64,000 nucleotides of DNA from Mucilaginibacter sp. UR6-1 (GCF_020880975.1 NZ_JAJIWP010000002.1:496001-560000); one strand, 5' to 3'; counted from the first letter of the stretch, positions 34,852-43,504 are shown. Program-made: numbers and translations. Notes: generated from the sequence alone by a model not told the origin.

Positions 34852-35415
34852 ATGCGAAAAATATTGATATTAGTTTTTATTGTTATAGTTACGATCGGCC
34901 TGGTTGGTGTGCTGGCTACTTATGTCAGGATAGATAGTTTTTCGTTTGCCTGGGCTTTGAACTTTCTGTTAATGACGGGTGTGCTTGCTTTTACTGAAAC
35001 ATTGAAAAGCGAACTGAATTCATCCTACTATGATGAAAAGAACTGGGAGCGCGGCGGAAAGATATACGAACAGTTCGGGGTGAATTTTTTCAGGAAATTA
35101 CTGGTTTGGATAGGTTGGGAAAAACTGAATAAAAAGAATAATCCGGTAGCAAAAGATACCGCGGCTTTGGTTAATTTACATTATCAAACAAAAAAATCGG
35201 AGTTAGGTCACGTAATTATCCTGTTCATTGTGTTGGGATTTAATGTTTATGTGGCAATTCAATTCGGTTTTATCAAATCGTTATCATTGCTGATATTGAA
35301 TATATTACTGAACCTTTACCCGGTCTTTCTCCAGCGATATAATCGTCCGAGAATAGCAAGGGCTATCAATCTAAGCAAACGGAGATCAGGGATCGTTGTA
35401 ATAGATCTGCACTAA
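34852..35415 (+). CDS. Small multi-pass membrane protein, CrtO-acyltransferase-like
   Basis: I start it at the ATG at 34852 (MRKILILVF); an upstream TTG in frame is unlikely. The 187 residues have four hydrophobic stretches (about 3-22, 28-48, 121-141 and 143-160). WERGGKIYEQFGVNFFRKLL in the middle and NLYPVFLQRYNRPRI near the end resemble the conserved segments of the glycosyl-diaponeurosporenoate acyltransferase (CrtO) family. No carotenoid genes are nearby, so an acyltransferase role is only a family guess. It is divergent from mraZ and shares its promoter region. Confidence 0.6.
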   Translation: MRKILILVFIVIVTIGLVGVLATYVRIDSFSFAWALNFLLMTGVLAFTETLKSELNSSYYDEKNWERGGKIYEQFGVNFFRKLLVWIGWEKLNKKNNPVAKDTAALVNLHYQTKKSELGHVIILFIVLGFNVYVAIQFGFIKSLSLLILNILLNLYPVFLQRYNRPRIARAINLSKRRSGIVVIDLH

Positions 35416-35479
35416 AGTTCAGCATACAATTGCCTCTGTTTTTGATTTTTGCATATATTGCAGCTTATCACAATTAAAT

Positions 35480-35734
35480 ATGGAGCAACTGTCCGCACTC
35501 ACCACAGAGGAGCTTATAGCCCGTAAGAAAAAATTAAAAGGTATCCTGATCGGTTTCATGGTTATTGCCGGCATGTTGGTATTGGTTTATGCCTACAGGT
35601 ATTTTGTAATATCAAAACCAATGTCGGTAGGTACATTTGTGCCTTTGATGGTGCTGCCTATTACCTGGCTACCCATGATTACCTCATTGCGCTCGTTAAG
35701 TGCCGAGATCAATTCCCGCAAAAAAGCAATTTAG
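35480..35734 (+). CDS. Small two-helix membrane protein, function unknown
   Basis: An 84-residue protein with a charged N-terminus (LTTEELIARKKKLKG) and two hydrophobic segments (about 22-42 and 52-70). It ends RSLSAEINSRKKAI. The pattern is like short hypothetical membrane proteins of Sphingobacteria; I do not recognise a function. It lies 64 bp after the CrtO-like gene and 25 bp before the DUF3667 gene, all co-directional, so the three may form a small operon. Confidence 0.65.
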   Translation: MEQLSALTTEELIARKKKLKGILIGFMVIAGMLVLVYAYRYFVISKPMSVGTFVPLMVLPITWLPMITSLRSLSAEINSRKKAI

Positions 35735-35759
35735 TAAACAACTAACCTTCACAATTAAC

Positions 35760-36485
35760 ATGGTAAATTGCGGCAACTGCAATACTGAAGTCATTTATAA
35801 ATACTGCCCTGAATGCGGGCAACCAGCCAAGCTTAAAAGGATAGACGGGCATTACATACAGCACGAGCTGTTGCACGTACTGCATTTTGAAAAAGGAATA
35901 CTCTATACGATCAAGGAACTTTTGCTGAGGCCGGGCAAGAATGTTCGTTCGTTTATTGCCGAAAACAGGAGCAGGCTGGTAAAGCCCATTATATTCATCA
36001 TTATATCTTCACTGCTATACACTATCATCAGTCATTTTTTTCATACCGAAGAAGGGTATATCAATATAAAGGGTGATAAGGATTCTGTAACTTATTCCAT
36101 TAATTCATGGGTGCAAAACCATTACGGTTACTCCAACATCATTATGGGGATATTTATCGTCTTTTGGCTTAAGTTGTTTTTCAGAAAAAGCACTTATAAC
36201 TTTTATGAGATATTAATACTGCTGTGTTTTGTAATAGGTATTGGTATGCTCATGTTTACCGTTTTTGCAATTATTGAAGGTGTAACACATCATAAATTAA
36301 TGGCTGTTTCGAGTGGGATCTACATTATTTATGCCACATGGGCTATCGGGCAGTTTTTTAACAGCGGGAATACATTTGTACGCTATACTAAAGCTTTTAT
36401 AGCTTACCTGTTAGGGATGGTAAGTTTTACTGTAATTACGTTAGGTATAGGCATAGCCGCCGACCTTTATTATCTTTATAATTAA
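35760..36485 (+). CDS. DUF3667 family membrane protein with zinc ribbon
   Basis: I start it at the ATG at 35760 (MVNCGNCNTEVIYKYCPECGQ), because this places the zinc ribbon (two CxxC pairs at residues 4-19) at the N-terminus as in the DUF3667 family; the open frame extends further upstream into the previous gene. The rest of the 241 residues includes RIDGHYIQHELLHVLHFEKG and several hydrophobic helices (IIFIIISSLLYTIIS, IIMGIFIVFWLKLFF and others). The family occurs widely in Bacteroidota and has no known function. A terminator follows. Confidence 0.85.
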   Translation: MVNCGNCNTEVIYKYCPECGQPAKLKRIDGHYIQHELLHVLHFEKGILYTIKELLLRPGKNVRSFIAENRSRLVKPIIFIIISSLLYTIISHFFHTEEGYINIKGDKDSVTYSINSWVQNHYGYSNIIMGIFIVFWLKLFFRKSTYNFYEILILLCFVIGIGMLMFTVFAIIEGVTHHKLMAVSSGIYIIYATWAIGQFFNSGNTFVRYTKAFIAYLLGMVSFTVITLGIGIAADLYYLYN

Positions 36486-36498
36486 CCATTAAAGTTGT

Positions 36499-36520
36499 AA
36501 GCCTCCAAATGCGGAGGCTT
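36499..36520. terminator. Bidirectional terminator between convergent genes
   Basis: AAGCCTCC-AAATGC-GGAGGCTT, an 8-bp stem followed on the plus strand by TTGTTT. It can end the DUF3667 gene and, from the other side, the gene at 36534. Confidence 0.75.
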
Positions 36521-36533
36521 TTGTTTAATCAGC

Positions 36534-37703
36534 TCAATTCACTTCCAGCAGGTCCTTCTCGGGCAGTTTCGGGAATTTGCCGTGCGGTTCGCGCTGGTAC
36601 CAGTAGGCTACCGTTATAATGTCTGATTTTTGGGCGAGGTACCTGCCGCCATCGCGCCAGCCCAGGTCCTGTATGGTTACTTTTAAGTCCTTATCAAACC
36701 TTATCGGGTCCATAATATGCCAGCGGTACATGCCAAAGCGTTGCTGGGCTTTGTAAACGCCATCGGGGCGTATAACCTGGTGCAAACCGGCATAGGGTGT
36801 TGTAAACTCGGTGTACTTTCCGCCGCGGTCAAAGTTGTACGATCCGCAAAAATAGTCTTCCGTGCCTGTGCCGGCTATGGTTGGATACTCCTTGTCGCCA
36901 TCCATAAAAAACTTGATCTCGCCTTCGCCCCACCAGCCGTTATTATTTACGCCTATGCCCATGTAAGTGCCCACGTACTGGCCTTTACCTTTTACATTAT
37001 CCAATATGGTATGCAACGATGTGCTGTTGGGGTTTGAACGGCGGTACTGGGCATGAAAGTATGCTTCATCATCACCAATGGTAGTTAGTGTATAGTTTAT
37101 CTGGTAATATAGGCGCATGGGTTCGGCCTTGTTGATATTCTCCAGCGTAACCCGGCATTTTTTGCGGAATGGCATCTTCCAGTAGCAGTTAAAGGCACTG
37201 CCCGGGTTCACCGTAACAGGTAATGAATTGAGCGGTGCATACTCGTTACCCCAACCCATCCCAAAAAACGCACCAACCGGCGACTCAACCGATGGCTCAG
37301 TTTCATCATCCCAATAAAAGCGAAGTATAGAGAACTGCCAGTTGCCGGTAGGGGTCATCCATATTTGCTGTATGGCGCCGGGGCCTTGCATTTCGGCAAT
37401 GGTAATGGTTTCGCCGGGGTTTACAATAATAAAGGGATTTACTTTCCAGCCGATACCGAGATCGCGGGCCTCATTGGCGGCATTCGCCACGTTGCGCTGC
37501 CCTTTGTTCTTCACCGGATCGGCCATGGCGCCCTTGCCCTTGCCGCCGGTAAAATTTTCCGGACTAATGGATCTCGTTTGCGCGTCGGATAGGCGGGATA
37601 GATTGCCCAGGTTCATATCCAGCCCATTAAATTTTTCGGGTTGCTGGGCTTTTGCTGTTATACAGGCAGCGGTAGCTAACAAAGCTAAGAGCAGTTTTTT
37701 CAT
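36534..37703 (-). CDS. Secreted DUF2961 protein (GH172-like glycoside hydrolase)
   Basis: A 389-residue protein with a signal peptide (MKKLLLALLATAACITAKAQ). It has the DUF2961 core: GPGAIQQIWMT near residue 105, the W-D-E segment LRFYWDDETEPSVESPVGAFFG near 127, and GTGTEDYFCGSYNFD near 278, where acidic residues of the catalytic site are expected. DUF2961 has been assigned to GH172, whose characterised members act on fructofuranosides or arabinans; the substrate here is unknown. It is probably periplasmic. No polysaccharide-utilisation partners are adjacent, so it appears to be a stand-alone gene. Confidence 0.85.
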   Translation of the reverse strand: MKKLLLALLATAACITAKAQQPEKFNGLDMNLGNLSRLSDAQTRSISPENFTGGKGKGAMADPVKNKGQRNVANAANEARDLGIGWKVNPFIIVNPGETITIAEMQGPGAIQQIWMTPTGNWQFSILRFYWDDETEPSVESPVGAFFGMGWGNEYAPLNSLPVTVNPGSAFNCYWKMPFRKKCRVTLENINKAEPMRLYYQINYTLTTIGDDEAYFHAQYRRSNPNSTSLHTILDNVKGKGQYVGTYMGIGVNNNGWWGEGEIKFFMDGDKEYPTIAGTGTEDYFCGSYNFDRGGKYTEFTTPYAGLHQVIRPDGVYKAQQRFGMYRWHIMDPIRFDKDLKVTIQDLGWRDGGRYLAQKSDIITVAYWYQREPHGKFPKLPEKDLLEVN

Positions 37704-37803
37704 AAGCGGTATCTGTTAAGTATAATTGGTAAGCCGATGCTTAGCGCCGGCCTACCTCAAATTAACGGATATTGAAAAACTTTAGCAACCCTTAACGCCG
37801 ATG

Positions 37804-38187
37804 TTACTTAAAGCTGATCTCGGTAGGGCCTGATACACGCTCCACGTGGCAGGCGCATTTACCGCCCGATATTTTTACGGTATCCTTACGGGTAATGTTG
37901 GTTGCGCTATCGGTTGCGGTAAGCTCAATATCATCACCGCCTTCCGTCAGTTTTTTTCGGTCGGCATCATCAACAATAGTAAAGGTTGTGCCGGTGGTTT
38001 GATCCTTACGGGTAAGGTTTTGACCGCTGCGCAGGTTAACAGCCTTAAAATCCTTAACCGTTTTATTGTACGTAACCGGTACGCTTGCAAACATCATGGT
38101 GCAGGGTTTATCGGGGCATTTTTCTTCGGATTGATTACAGGTGTTGATAGCCAGTATGGCCAAAAGCATTACAGGTAACTTGGTCAT
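37804..38187 (-). CDS. Secreted Cys-motif protein, paralogue 1
   Basis: A 127-residue protein with a hydrophobic N-terminus; the first cysteine (NTC) is a poor lipobox, so secretion rather than lipidation is likely. Conserved cysteines are CPDKPCT near residue 24 and CACHVERVSGPTEISF at the end. The middle (DDADRKKLTEGGDDIELTATDS) matches the next gene downstream in gene order (38280-38699) segment by segment. I know no family name for it. The four conserved cysteines and the CACH end could bind a metal or form disulfides, but this is a guess. Confidence 0.75.
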   Translation of the reverse strand: MTKLPVMLLAILAINTCNQSEEKCPDKPCTMMFASVPVTYNKTVKDFKAVNLRSGQNLTRKDQTTGTTFTIVDDADRKKLTEGGDDIELTATDSATNITRKDTVKISGGKCACHVERVSGPTEISFK

Positions 38188-38214
38188 TGTAAATAAAAAG
38201 ATTGATTAAAAAAT

Positions 38215-38238
38215 GGCCCGGCTTATTAAGGTCGGGCC
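38215..38238 (-). terminator. Intrinsic terminator after the 38280 gene
   Basis: In minus sense GGCCCG...CGGGCC with an inner CTT/AAG pairing and then ATTTTTTAA. It separates the two paralogous genes, so they are probably not one transcript or only partly so. Confidence 0.7.
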
Positions 38239-38279
38239 TTCACAACAATTAAACGCTATTTATAGATAATAGTTCTTGT

Positions 38280-38699
38280 TTAGTTAAACTGCAACTCATC
38301 CGGGCCGGAGAGTTTTTTGATATGACAGGCGCACGCGCCGCCCGCAACTTTTATAATGGCTGTTTTGGTTTGGGTGCCGGTGCTGTCTGTCGCGGTGATC
38401 AGGATATCATCCCCGCTTTCGGATAGTCCCTTGGTTGAACGGTCGTCTATGATCAGGTAATAGCCCGGCGTGGTATTTATAGTGGCAGCCGAGCCACGGT
38501 CAACAGGTTGGTTTGTGCGTTTATTGATTACAGTTAGCTTGCTGAGGGATTTTACCGGGCCATCTTTGTCCTTAAATAGCATCAGTATCATGGCAAATTC
38601 TTCGGTACAAACTTTATCCTGGCAGGTAGATACGTTCTTTTTACCGCATGATAACATTGTAGCAGCTACAAATACAATTAGCAAAGCTTTTTTAAACAT
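38280..38699 (-). CDS. Secreted Cys-motif lipoprotein, paralogue 2
   Basis: I start it at 38699 (MFKKALLIVFVAATMLSC), which gives a clean lipoprotein signal with Cys18; the open frame continues upstream without a plausible start. The 139 residues share with the neighbouring gene the CQDKVCTEEF motif, a DDRSTKGLSESGDDILITATDS segment and the end CACHIKKLSGPDELQF. The two are tandem duplicates that have diverged. Probably anchored in the outer or inner membrane facing the periplasm. Function unknown. Confidence 0.78.
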   Translation of the reverse strand: MFKKALLIVFVAATMLSCGKKNVSTCQDKVCTEEFAMILMLFKDKDGPVKSLSKLTVINKRTNQPVDRGSAATINTTPGYYLIIDDRSTKGLSESGDDILITATDSTGTQTKTAIIKVAGGACACHIKKLSGPDELQFN

Positions 38700-38764
38700 A
38701 ATAGCAGGTTTTAAAGCCATTACGCAGCGCCGAATGATAACGCTACAGTATGATAAATAAAAAC

Positions 38765-39382
38765 CTACTGATCTGCGGGTAGTACTTCCACCTCGGCAAC
38801 GGGACTGAACAGGTAAATGCGTTTGGTAGCTACTTCTACGCATTTGTAGCGCTTGCGCAGCTTTTCGCCTTTTTGAAATACACGGCCATCTTTTAGTTTG
38901 AACAGGGTATTGGCGGGTATTTTTTCGACGGTGTGGATGGATTCCTGCGGAGCATCATACAAGCGCAGCGAACGGTACAGGTTAAGATCAGAACAGCTTG
39001 AAGCGGCCGGATTATTCAGATACTTCACAATAGCCTGCTTAACATCCGGCGGAAATACGTCCTTCTCAAAAAAAGGCTGCATCATCTTCTTAAAATTGTT
39101 CTTCCACTCGGTGCCGTGGGGCTTGGCCTTGTGCTTGTGCTCGTTCCAGGTGTGCAGGTGCGCAAACTCGTGCACGGTAGTTACCAAAAACGCGTAGGGG
39201 TTTAAATTATAGTTGATAGATATGCGGTGGCCCTTACCATCAAACGGGGCGCGGTAATCACCAAACTTACTGCTGCGCCCGCGCGATATTTTGAACTCGC
39301 ATTTAAAATAATCTATCCACCGGCCAATAAGCGGCGCGGCATCAGGCGGCATGTAACGGGCAAGAATTTGTATTTTATCCAA
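38765..39382 (-). CDS. SprT-like zinc metallopeptidase-domain protein
   Basis: A 205-residue cytoplasmic protein. TVHEFAHLHTWNEH near residue 90 has the HExxH zinc site, and HGTEWKNNFKKMM supplies the usual third ligand region of SprT-like proteins. The C-terminal part has no SprT zinc ribbon cysteines but a basic beta-rich tail (FKLKDGRVFQKGEKLRKRYKCVEV). SprT/Spartan-like proteins act on DNA-bound proteins in eukaryotes; in bacteria the role is little known. It lies alone between the Cys-motif gene and feoB. Confidence 0.85.
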   Translation of the reverse strand: MDKIQILARYMPPDAAPLIGRWIDYFKCEFKISRGRSSKFGDYRAPFDGKGHRISINYNLNPYAFLVTTVHEFAHLHTWNEHKHKAKPHGTEWKNNFKKMMQPFFEKDVFPPDVKQAIVKYLNNPAASSCSDLNLYRSLRLYDAPQESIHTVEKIPANTLFKLKDGRVFQKGEKLRKRYKCVEVATKRIYLFSPVAEVEVLPADQ

Positions 39383-39418
39383 AGGTAACCTCTGTGTGCA
39401 AAGATACTAACCAACTGC

Positions 39419-41533
39419 CTATTTTAAAAGCTGGTAGGTAATAAAGGCTACCCCGTAAGCAAGCACCGCCATGTAGGCGAATTGTATGGCAGGCCACTTC
39501 CAGCTTTTGGTTTCGCGGTATACAACGGCAACCGTACTGGCGCATTGCATGGCAAAGGCGTAAAACATCATGAGCGAAAATGCCGTGGCCAGCGTAAATA
39601 CCGGCAGCCCGGTTTCGGGGTTACGGGCGTTGCCCATTTTTTGTTGTACCGATTGTATGTCGTCCGTATCGCCCTCTACACTATAAATGGTAGCCATGGT
39701 GCCCACAAAAACCTCGCGCGCGGCAAATGAGGTAATTATGGCTATGCCGATCTTCCAATCGTAACCCAAAGGCTTTATCACCGGCTCAATGGCATGGCCC
39801 AGCATACCGGCGTACGAGCTTTCTAATTTCTCTGAGGCGATGACGCGGTTAAGCTCTTCAGGGCTGTTGGTTATTTTGAATTCGGTGCTGCTGTATTTCT
39901 GTTCTATCTGCTCAAACTTGTTGCCCGGCCCGTATGATGCCAATACCCAAAGTACGATGGATACAGCGATGATTACTTTACCTGCCTGAATTACGAATGC
40001 TTTGGAGCGATCATACATCGCGAAGATCACGTTTTTCCACCTTGGCATACGGTAAACGGGCAGCTCCATAATAAAGTAACCACGCTCACGCACCTTCAGG
40101 ATGAATTTCAACACGAATGCCACAATAATAGCCGATACCAAACTGAATACATAAATGGCCGTAAGCACCAGGCCCTGCATATTAAATATGCCCCAAACCG
40201 ACTTATCGGGTACAACCAAAGCAATAAGCAAGGTATAAACCGGCAAGCGTGCCGAGCAGGCTACCAGCGGGGTAACCATAATGGTGATCATCCTGTCCTT
40301 CCAGTTCTCGATGGTACGGGTACCCATAATGGATGGTACAGCGCAGGCAAAACCACCAATAAGCGGCACTACCGATTTGCCGCTCAGGCCTACCTTGCGC
40401 ATCAGCTTATCCATCATAAAGGTTACGCGAGACATGTAGCCCGTATCTTCAAGTATGGATATGAAAGCGAAAAGGATAGCAATTTGGGGGATGAAAACCA
40501 GCACGCCGCTCAAGCCGGCCAAAACGCCGTCAATAAGCAGGCTGGCCAGCGGCCCTTCGGGCAGCAGGTTGCGCATTACATCCTCGGCCCAAACAAAAGA
40601 GGCTTCAATAAGATCCATCGGGTAGGATGACCATGCGAATATGGACTGGAATATGAACAGCAATATCCCCATAAAGATGATAAAGCCCCATACTTTATGC
40701 GTTAATATATGATCTATCCGGTTGCTGAAACTTTCGTGCTGCGCGGCTTCGGGCGTTTTAACCGTATCGTACAGCAAATCATTGATGAAATTGTAGCGGG
40801 CAACAGTTTCGGCAGCCTGTGCTTTTTGCGAGTGGAAGGCGTGCTCCTGCTCCAGCGTTTCAATACGCTCACTTTGCTCGGCTGATAAGTAACGCAGGTG
40901 TTCATGCTGGTGTGCCAGTTGCAAGGCCAGATAGGGGTTATCAACCTGTAGCTCATTGCTGATCTGCCCGATAAGCCCGGGCGCGAAAACATTAACATCA
41001 ATACTATCAGGTTGCAGGGCAACCTTGTTGGCATAGGCAATGGCCTGTTTTAGCTCGGTAACGCCTTCGCCTTTGCGCACGGCCATGGGTACCACAGGTA
41101 CGCCCAGTTTTTTTGAGAATTGCTCAACATCAATTTGTATGGCCGATGTACGCGCCATATCCATCATGTTGAGAGCGATAATAACCGGTATTTTAAGGTC
41201 GGCTATCTGGGTATATAGTAACAGATTACGTTTAAGGTTGGTAGCATCTAAAACAACAACCACCAAATCGGGGCGGGCTGTGTCTATCTTATCGGCCAAA
41301 ACCGAAAATACAATGGATTCATCCTTGCTTTTAGGGTAAAGGCTGTAGGTGCCGGGCAAATCCACCACTTCGGCCTGGCGGCCGTCGGGCAGTTGCATAA
41401 AGCCCATTTTTTTATCAACCGTAACACCCGGAAAGTTGCCTATTTTTTGGTTTAAACCGGTAAGTACGTTAAAAAGGCTTGATTTACCTGTATTGGGGTT
41501 TCCGGCTAATGCTACGCGTATATCGGCTTTCAA
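39419..41533 (-). CDS. feoB: Ferrous iron transporter B
   Basis: The GTPase-coupled Fe2+ importer of the inner membrane. I place the start at the TTG at 41533 (MKADIRVALAGNPNTGKSS), 11 bp after the feoA stop; the open frame runs upstream through feoA but has no good start there. The 704 residues show the G domain (G1 GNPNTGKSS, DLPGTYSL, NMMD) at 1-170, a helical spacer, and the membrane part with two Gate regions: GGFACAVPSIMGTRTI and ASFAAREVFVGT-type segments containing the conserved cysteine and serine. Translation is probably coupled to feoA. Confidence 0.93.
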   Translation of the reverse strand: MKADIRVALAGNPNTGKSSLFNVLTGLNQKIGNFPGVTVDKKMGFMQLPDGRQAEVVDLPGTYSLYPKSKDESIVFSVLADKIDTARPDLVVVVLDATNLKRNLLLYTQIADLKIPVIIALNMMDMARTSAIQIDVEQFSKKLGVPVVPMAVRKGEGVTELKQAIAYANKVALQPDSIDVNVFAPGLIGQISNELQVDNPYLALQLAHQHEHLRYLSAEQSERIETLEQEHAFHSQKAQAAETVARYNFINDLLYDTVKTPEAAQHESFSNRIDHILTHKVWGFIIFMGILLFIFQSIFAWSSYPMDLIEASFVWAEDVMRNLLPEGPLASLLIDGVLAGLSGVLVFIPQIAILFAFISILEDTGYMSRVTFMMDKLMRKVGLSGKSVVPLIGGFACAVPSIMGTRTIENWKDRMITIMVTPLVACSARLPVYTLLIALVVPDKSVWGIFNMQGLVLTAIYVFSLVSAIIVAFVLKFILKVRERGYFIMELPVYRMPRWKNVIFAMYDRSKAFVIQAGKVIIAVSIVLWVLASYGPGNKFEQIEQKYSSTEFKITNSPEELNRVIASEKLESSYAGMLGHAIEPVIKPLGYDWKIGIAIITSFAAREVFVGTMATIYSVEGDTDDIQSVQQKMGNARNPETGLPVFTLATAFSLMMFYAFAMQCASTVAVVYRETKSWKWPAIQFAYMAVLAYGVAFITYQLLK

Positions 41534-41544
41534 ATCCTGAAAAA

Positions 41545-41763
41545 CTATTGTAAAATGATGGTTGACGCTTCCAGTTTGCGGAGGCTGAGCTGGTAGCCTG
41601 AAACAGTTATCGCTATCGGATCGCCAAGCGGGGCAACACGGGTAACTTTTACAGTTTCGCCGGGCAGGCAACCCATCTCCATCAATTTTACCGACATTTC
41701 AAGATCGGTAAACTCCTTTACTATGCCGGTTTGGCCAACTTCAAGCTGCGATAGATCCATCAT
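41545..41763 (-). CDS. feoA: FeoA-domain protein
   Basis: A 72-residue SH3-like protein that assists FeoB in ferrous iron uptake. It shows the family pattern: DLSQLEVGQTGIVKEF, then LMEMGCLPGETVKVTRVAPLGDPIAI and the final YQLSLRKLEAS. It precedes feoB by 11 bp. A consensus promoter (TTTG-N19-TATATTTG) ends 18 bp upstream of the ATG, giving a very short leader. No Fur-box-like palindrome was recognised by eye. Confidence 0.93.
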   Translation of the reverse strand: MMDLSQLEVGQTGIVKEFTDLEMSVKLMEMGCLPGETVKVTRVAPLGDPIAITVSGYQLSLRKLEASTIILQ

Positions 41764-41781
41764 TAGTATAAATTAACCCTG

Positions 41782-41812
41782 CAAATATAGCCTTATTTAT
41801 ACCCGATCCAAA
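41782..41812 (-). promoter_or_regulatory. Consensus Bacteroidota promoter of feoAB
   Basis: In minus sense TTTG (41812-41809), 19 bases, then TATATTTG (41789-41782). Both boxes and the spacer match the -33/-7 consensus TTTG-N19-21-TAnnTTTG exactly. The -7 box ends 18 bp before the feoA ATG. Confidence 0.75.
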
Positions 41813-41851
41813 TAAGCTGGCGCTTAGCGGAGATAATCTTTTTATAATGAT

Positions 41852-41986
41852 CTATGGATGACGTAATGTTTTGCCTTGTGCGTAGCCAAAATGCGGGCAA
41901 TTGCAATCCTTTTTAAATATACCGCATGATGACAGCAGGAGCGAGGCACAGACCAGCGCTACGATGTGTAACTTAATTTTTTGCAT
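41852..41986 (-). CDS. Very small Cys-rich lipoprotein
   Basis: A 44-residue reading frame: MQKIKLHIVALVCASLLLSSC is a good lipoprotein signal, and the mature part is only CGIFKKDCNCPHFGYAQGKT and a few residues. Similar SCGIFKKDCxCPxF lipoproteins occur in Bacteroidota next to various genes; their role is unknown. Its start overlaps the end of the VanZ-like gene by 14 bp, which suggests translational coupling. The cysteine-rich mature part could bind metal, but this is a guess. Confidence 0.7.
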   Translation of the reverse strand: MQKIKLHIVALVCASLLLSSCGIFKKDCNCPHFGYAQGKTLRHP

Positions 41987-42368
41987 ATTTTATTGCGTTA
42001 CTGGTAACCAATATGCTGAACATTGCCATACAGATGCCTACCGTATCAGCAAACAGATCATTCCAATCCGCACTGCGCCAGGTAAAAATGTATTTCTGTA
42101 ATAGTTCAATGGCACCGCCAAAAGCAACCATTGCAAGTACGATCAGCACTGCTGTTAATACGGATAAGCCTCTTTTTTTGTTGTGCTTTACATAGCCGCT
42201 ACTGTATAAAACCGTCATCGTAAAAAACAGGCCGCAGTGTACCAGTTTATCAAACCCCTCAAAAAAGGTGGGCGAGTGGCTTACGCCGCCCATCTTAACA
42301 TCGCAGATGAATAAAATAAAAAAGGCCCACAAAATAGCGGGCCAATAATTTTTTAGCATAGTGCTCAT
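41973..42368 (-). CDS. VanZ-like membrane protein
   Basis: A 131-residue protein with four hydrophobic helices. DKLVHCGLFFTMTVLYSSG near residue 39 and AIELLQKYIFTWRSADWNDLFADTVG near 86 are the two conserved segments of the VanZ family. VanZ-like proteins are linked with teicoplanin resistance and with phospholipid or surface modification; the role here is unknown. Its ATG overlaps the gcvH stop (TAATG), so it is co-transcribed with gcvH and with the small lipoprotein gene that overlaps its end. Confidence 0.85.
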   Translation of the reverse strand: MSTMLKNYWPAILWAFFILFICDVKMGGVSHSPTFFEGFDKLVHCGLFFTMTVLYSSGYVKHNKKRGLSVLTAVLIVLAMVAFGGAIELLQKYIFTWRSADWNDLFADTVGICMAMFSILVTSNAIKYAKN

Positions 42369-42748
42369 TAAGCGCCTACCAGGCTTTTATATTCATCGGC
42401 TGATAAAAGGCCGTCAATGTCGGCAATGTCAGCAGGAGTGATCTTTACTATCCAGCCTTCACCATAAGGATCGCTGTTCACCAGTTCAGGCTGGCTATCT
42501 AAAGCCGGGTTAACTTCGCTAACGGTACCTGTAACCGGGATAAACAGGTCTGACACGGTTTTAACAGCCTCAATGGTGCCAAAAACTCCTTCTTTAGCCA
42601 CTTCTTCACCAACGGTGTTAATGTCAACATATACAATGTCGCCCAGTTCGCCTTGTGCAAATTCAGTAATGCCAATAATAGCTTGGTCACCTTCAACTTT
42701 TATCCACTCGTGGTCTTTAGTGTATTTTAATTCGGCCGGAAATTCCAT
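42368..42748 (-). CDS. gcvH: Glycine cleavage system H protein
   Basis: The lipoyl carrier of the glycine cleavage system. The 126 residues have the canonical layout with [11 protein letters not shown] near residue 10, [15 protein letters not shown], and the lipoylated Lys63 in [13 protein letters not shown]. The genes for P and T proteins are not in the window. A -7-type box (TATTTTTG) lies 24 bp upstream. It heads a short operon with the VanZ-like and small lipoprotein genes. Confidence 0.97.
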   Translation of the reverse strand: MEFPAELKYTKDHEWIKVEGDQAIIGITEFAQGELGDIVYVDINTVGEEVAKEGVFGTIEAVKTVSDLFIPVTGTVSEVNPALDSQPELVNSDPYGEGWIVKITPADIADIDGLLSADEYKSLVGA

Positions 42749-42771
42749 TTCAGTTAATATTTAAATGTGCC

Positions 42772-42779
42772 CAAAAATA
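42772..42779 (-). promoter_or_regulatory. Putative -7 box of the gcvH promoter
   Basis: TATTTTTG in minus sense matches TAnnTTTG, 24 bp before the gcvH ATG. No clear TTTG was found at the right distance upstream. Confidence 0.42.
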
Positions 42780-42891
42780 AAAAAACTTTGGCTTTAAAAA
42801 ACACTATGCAGGTGTTTCGCAAAAATTAAATGCGGTTACAGTAAGCAATGGTATAAATATTGTTAACTATTAGCAAATAACATATACTACC

Positions 42892-43482
42892 ATGAAAAAA
42901 CTAAGTTTAGTAATGATGATGGCGCTTGGCGCTTTCACTTTTCAGGCCTGTCAAAACTCGGGCAGCAAAGATGCCGTTGAAACAGCCGACAGCCTGAACA
43001 CTAATACCGACACAAGCACAAGCGCATCAGCGGCTGACAGCGGTACCATTGCCGATGAAGATTCAAAATTCTCTACCGAAGCAGCTAATGCAGGTATGGC
43101 CGAAGTAGCTTTGTCTGAATTAGCTACAAAAAAATCAACTAATGCTGATGTTAAAGCGTTTGCACAAGCTATGATTAAAGATCACAGCGCAGCTAACGAA
43201 AAATTGAAAGCATTAGCTACCGTTAAAAACATTACCCTGCCCGCTGTAGTAGGTGAGGAAGAGCAAAAAGTTGCTGCTGACCTGTCAACTAAAGCCGGTG
43301 CTGAATTTGACAAAGCTTATGTTGACCAAATGGTGAAAGACCACGACAAAGCCGTATCATTATTTGAAGAAGGTTCAAAAGACGCCAAAGATGCTGACTT
43401 AAAAGCTTTCGCTACCGAAACATTGCCAAAGCTTAAAGCTCACCAGGAGCACATCAAGGCTATTAAAGATAAGCTCAAATAA
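42892..43482 (+). CDS. DUF4142 (ferritin-like) lipoprotein
   Basis: A 196-residue exported protein; the signal MKKLSLVMMMALGAFTFQAC ends in a cysteine, so it is probably a lipoprotein. A Ser/Thr/Asp-rich linker covers residues 21-65, then the DUF4142 domain begins: EAANAGMAEVALSELATKKS, AFAQAMIKDHSAANEKLKAL and DQMVKDHDKAVSLFEEGSKD, with repeated helices and paired DH residues as in ferritin-like folds. The family is abundant in Bacteroidota and proteobacteria; its role is unknown, with stress or metal functions proposed by fold only. A terminator follows. Confidence 0.9.
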   Translation: MKKLSLVMMMALGAFTFQACQNSGSKDAVETADSLNTNTDTSTSASAADSGTIADEDSKFSTEAANAGMAEVALSELATKKSTNADVKAFAQAMIKDHSAANEKLKALATVKNITLPAVVGEEEQKVAADLSTKAGAEFDKAYVDQMVKDHDKAVSLFEEGSKDAKDADLKAFATETLPKLKAHQEHIKAIKDKLK

Positions 43483-43504
43483 TCCATTGCGATATTTTGA
43501 AGGT

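Noticed and set aside
41534..41671. Upstream extension of feoB through feoA
   Set aside because: The extra residues overlap feoA in another frame and are Cys/Pro/Arg-rich nonsense. The TTG at 41533 gives the normal FeoB N-terminus.
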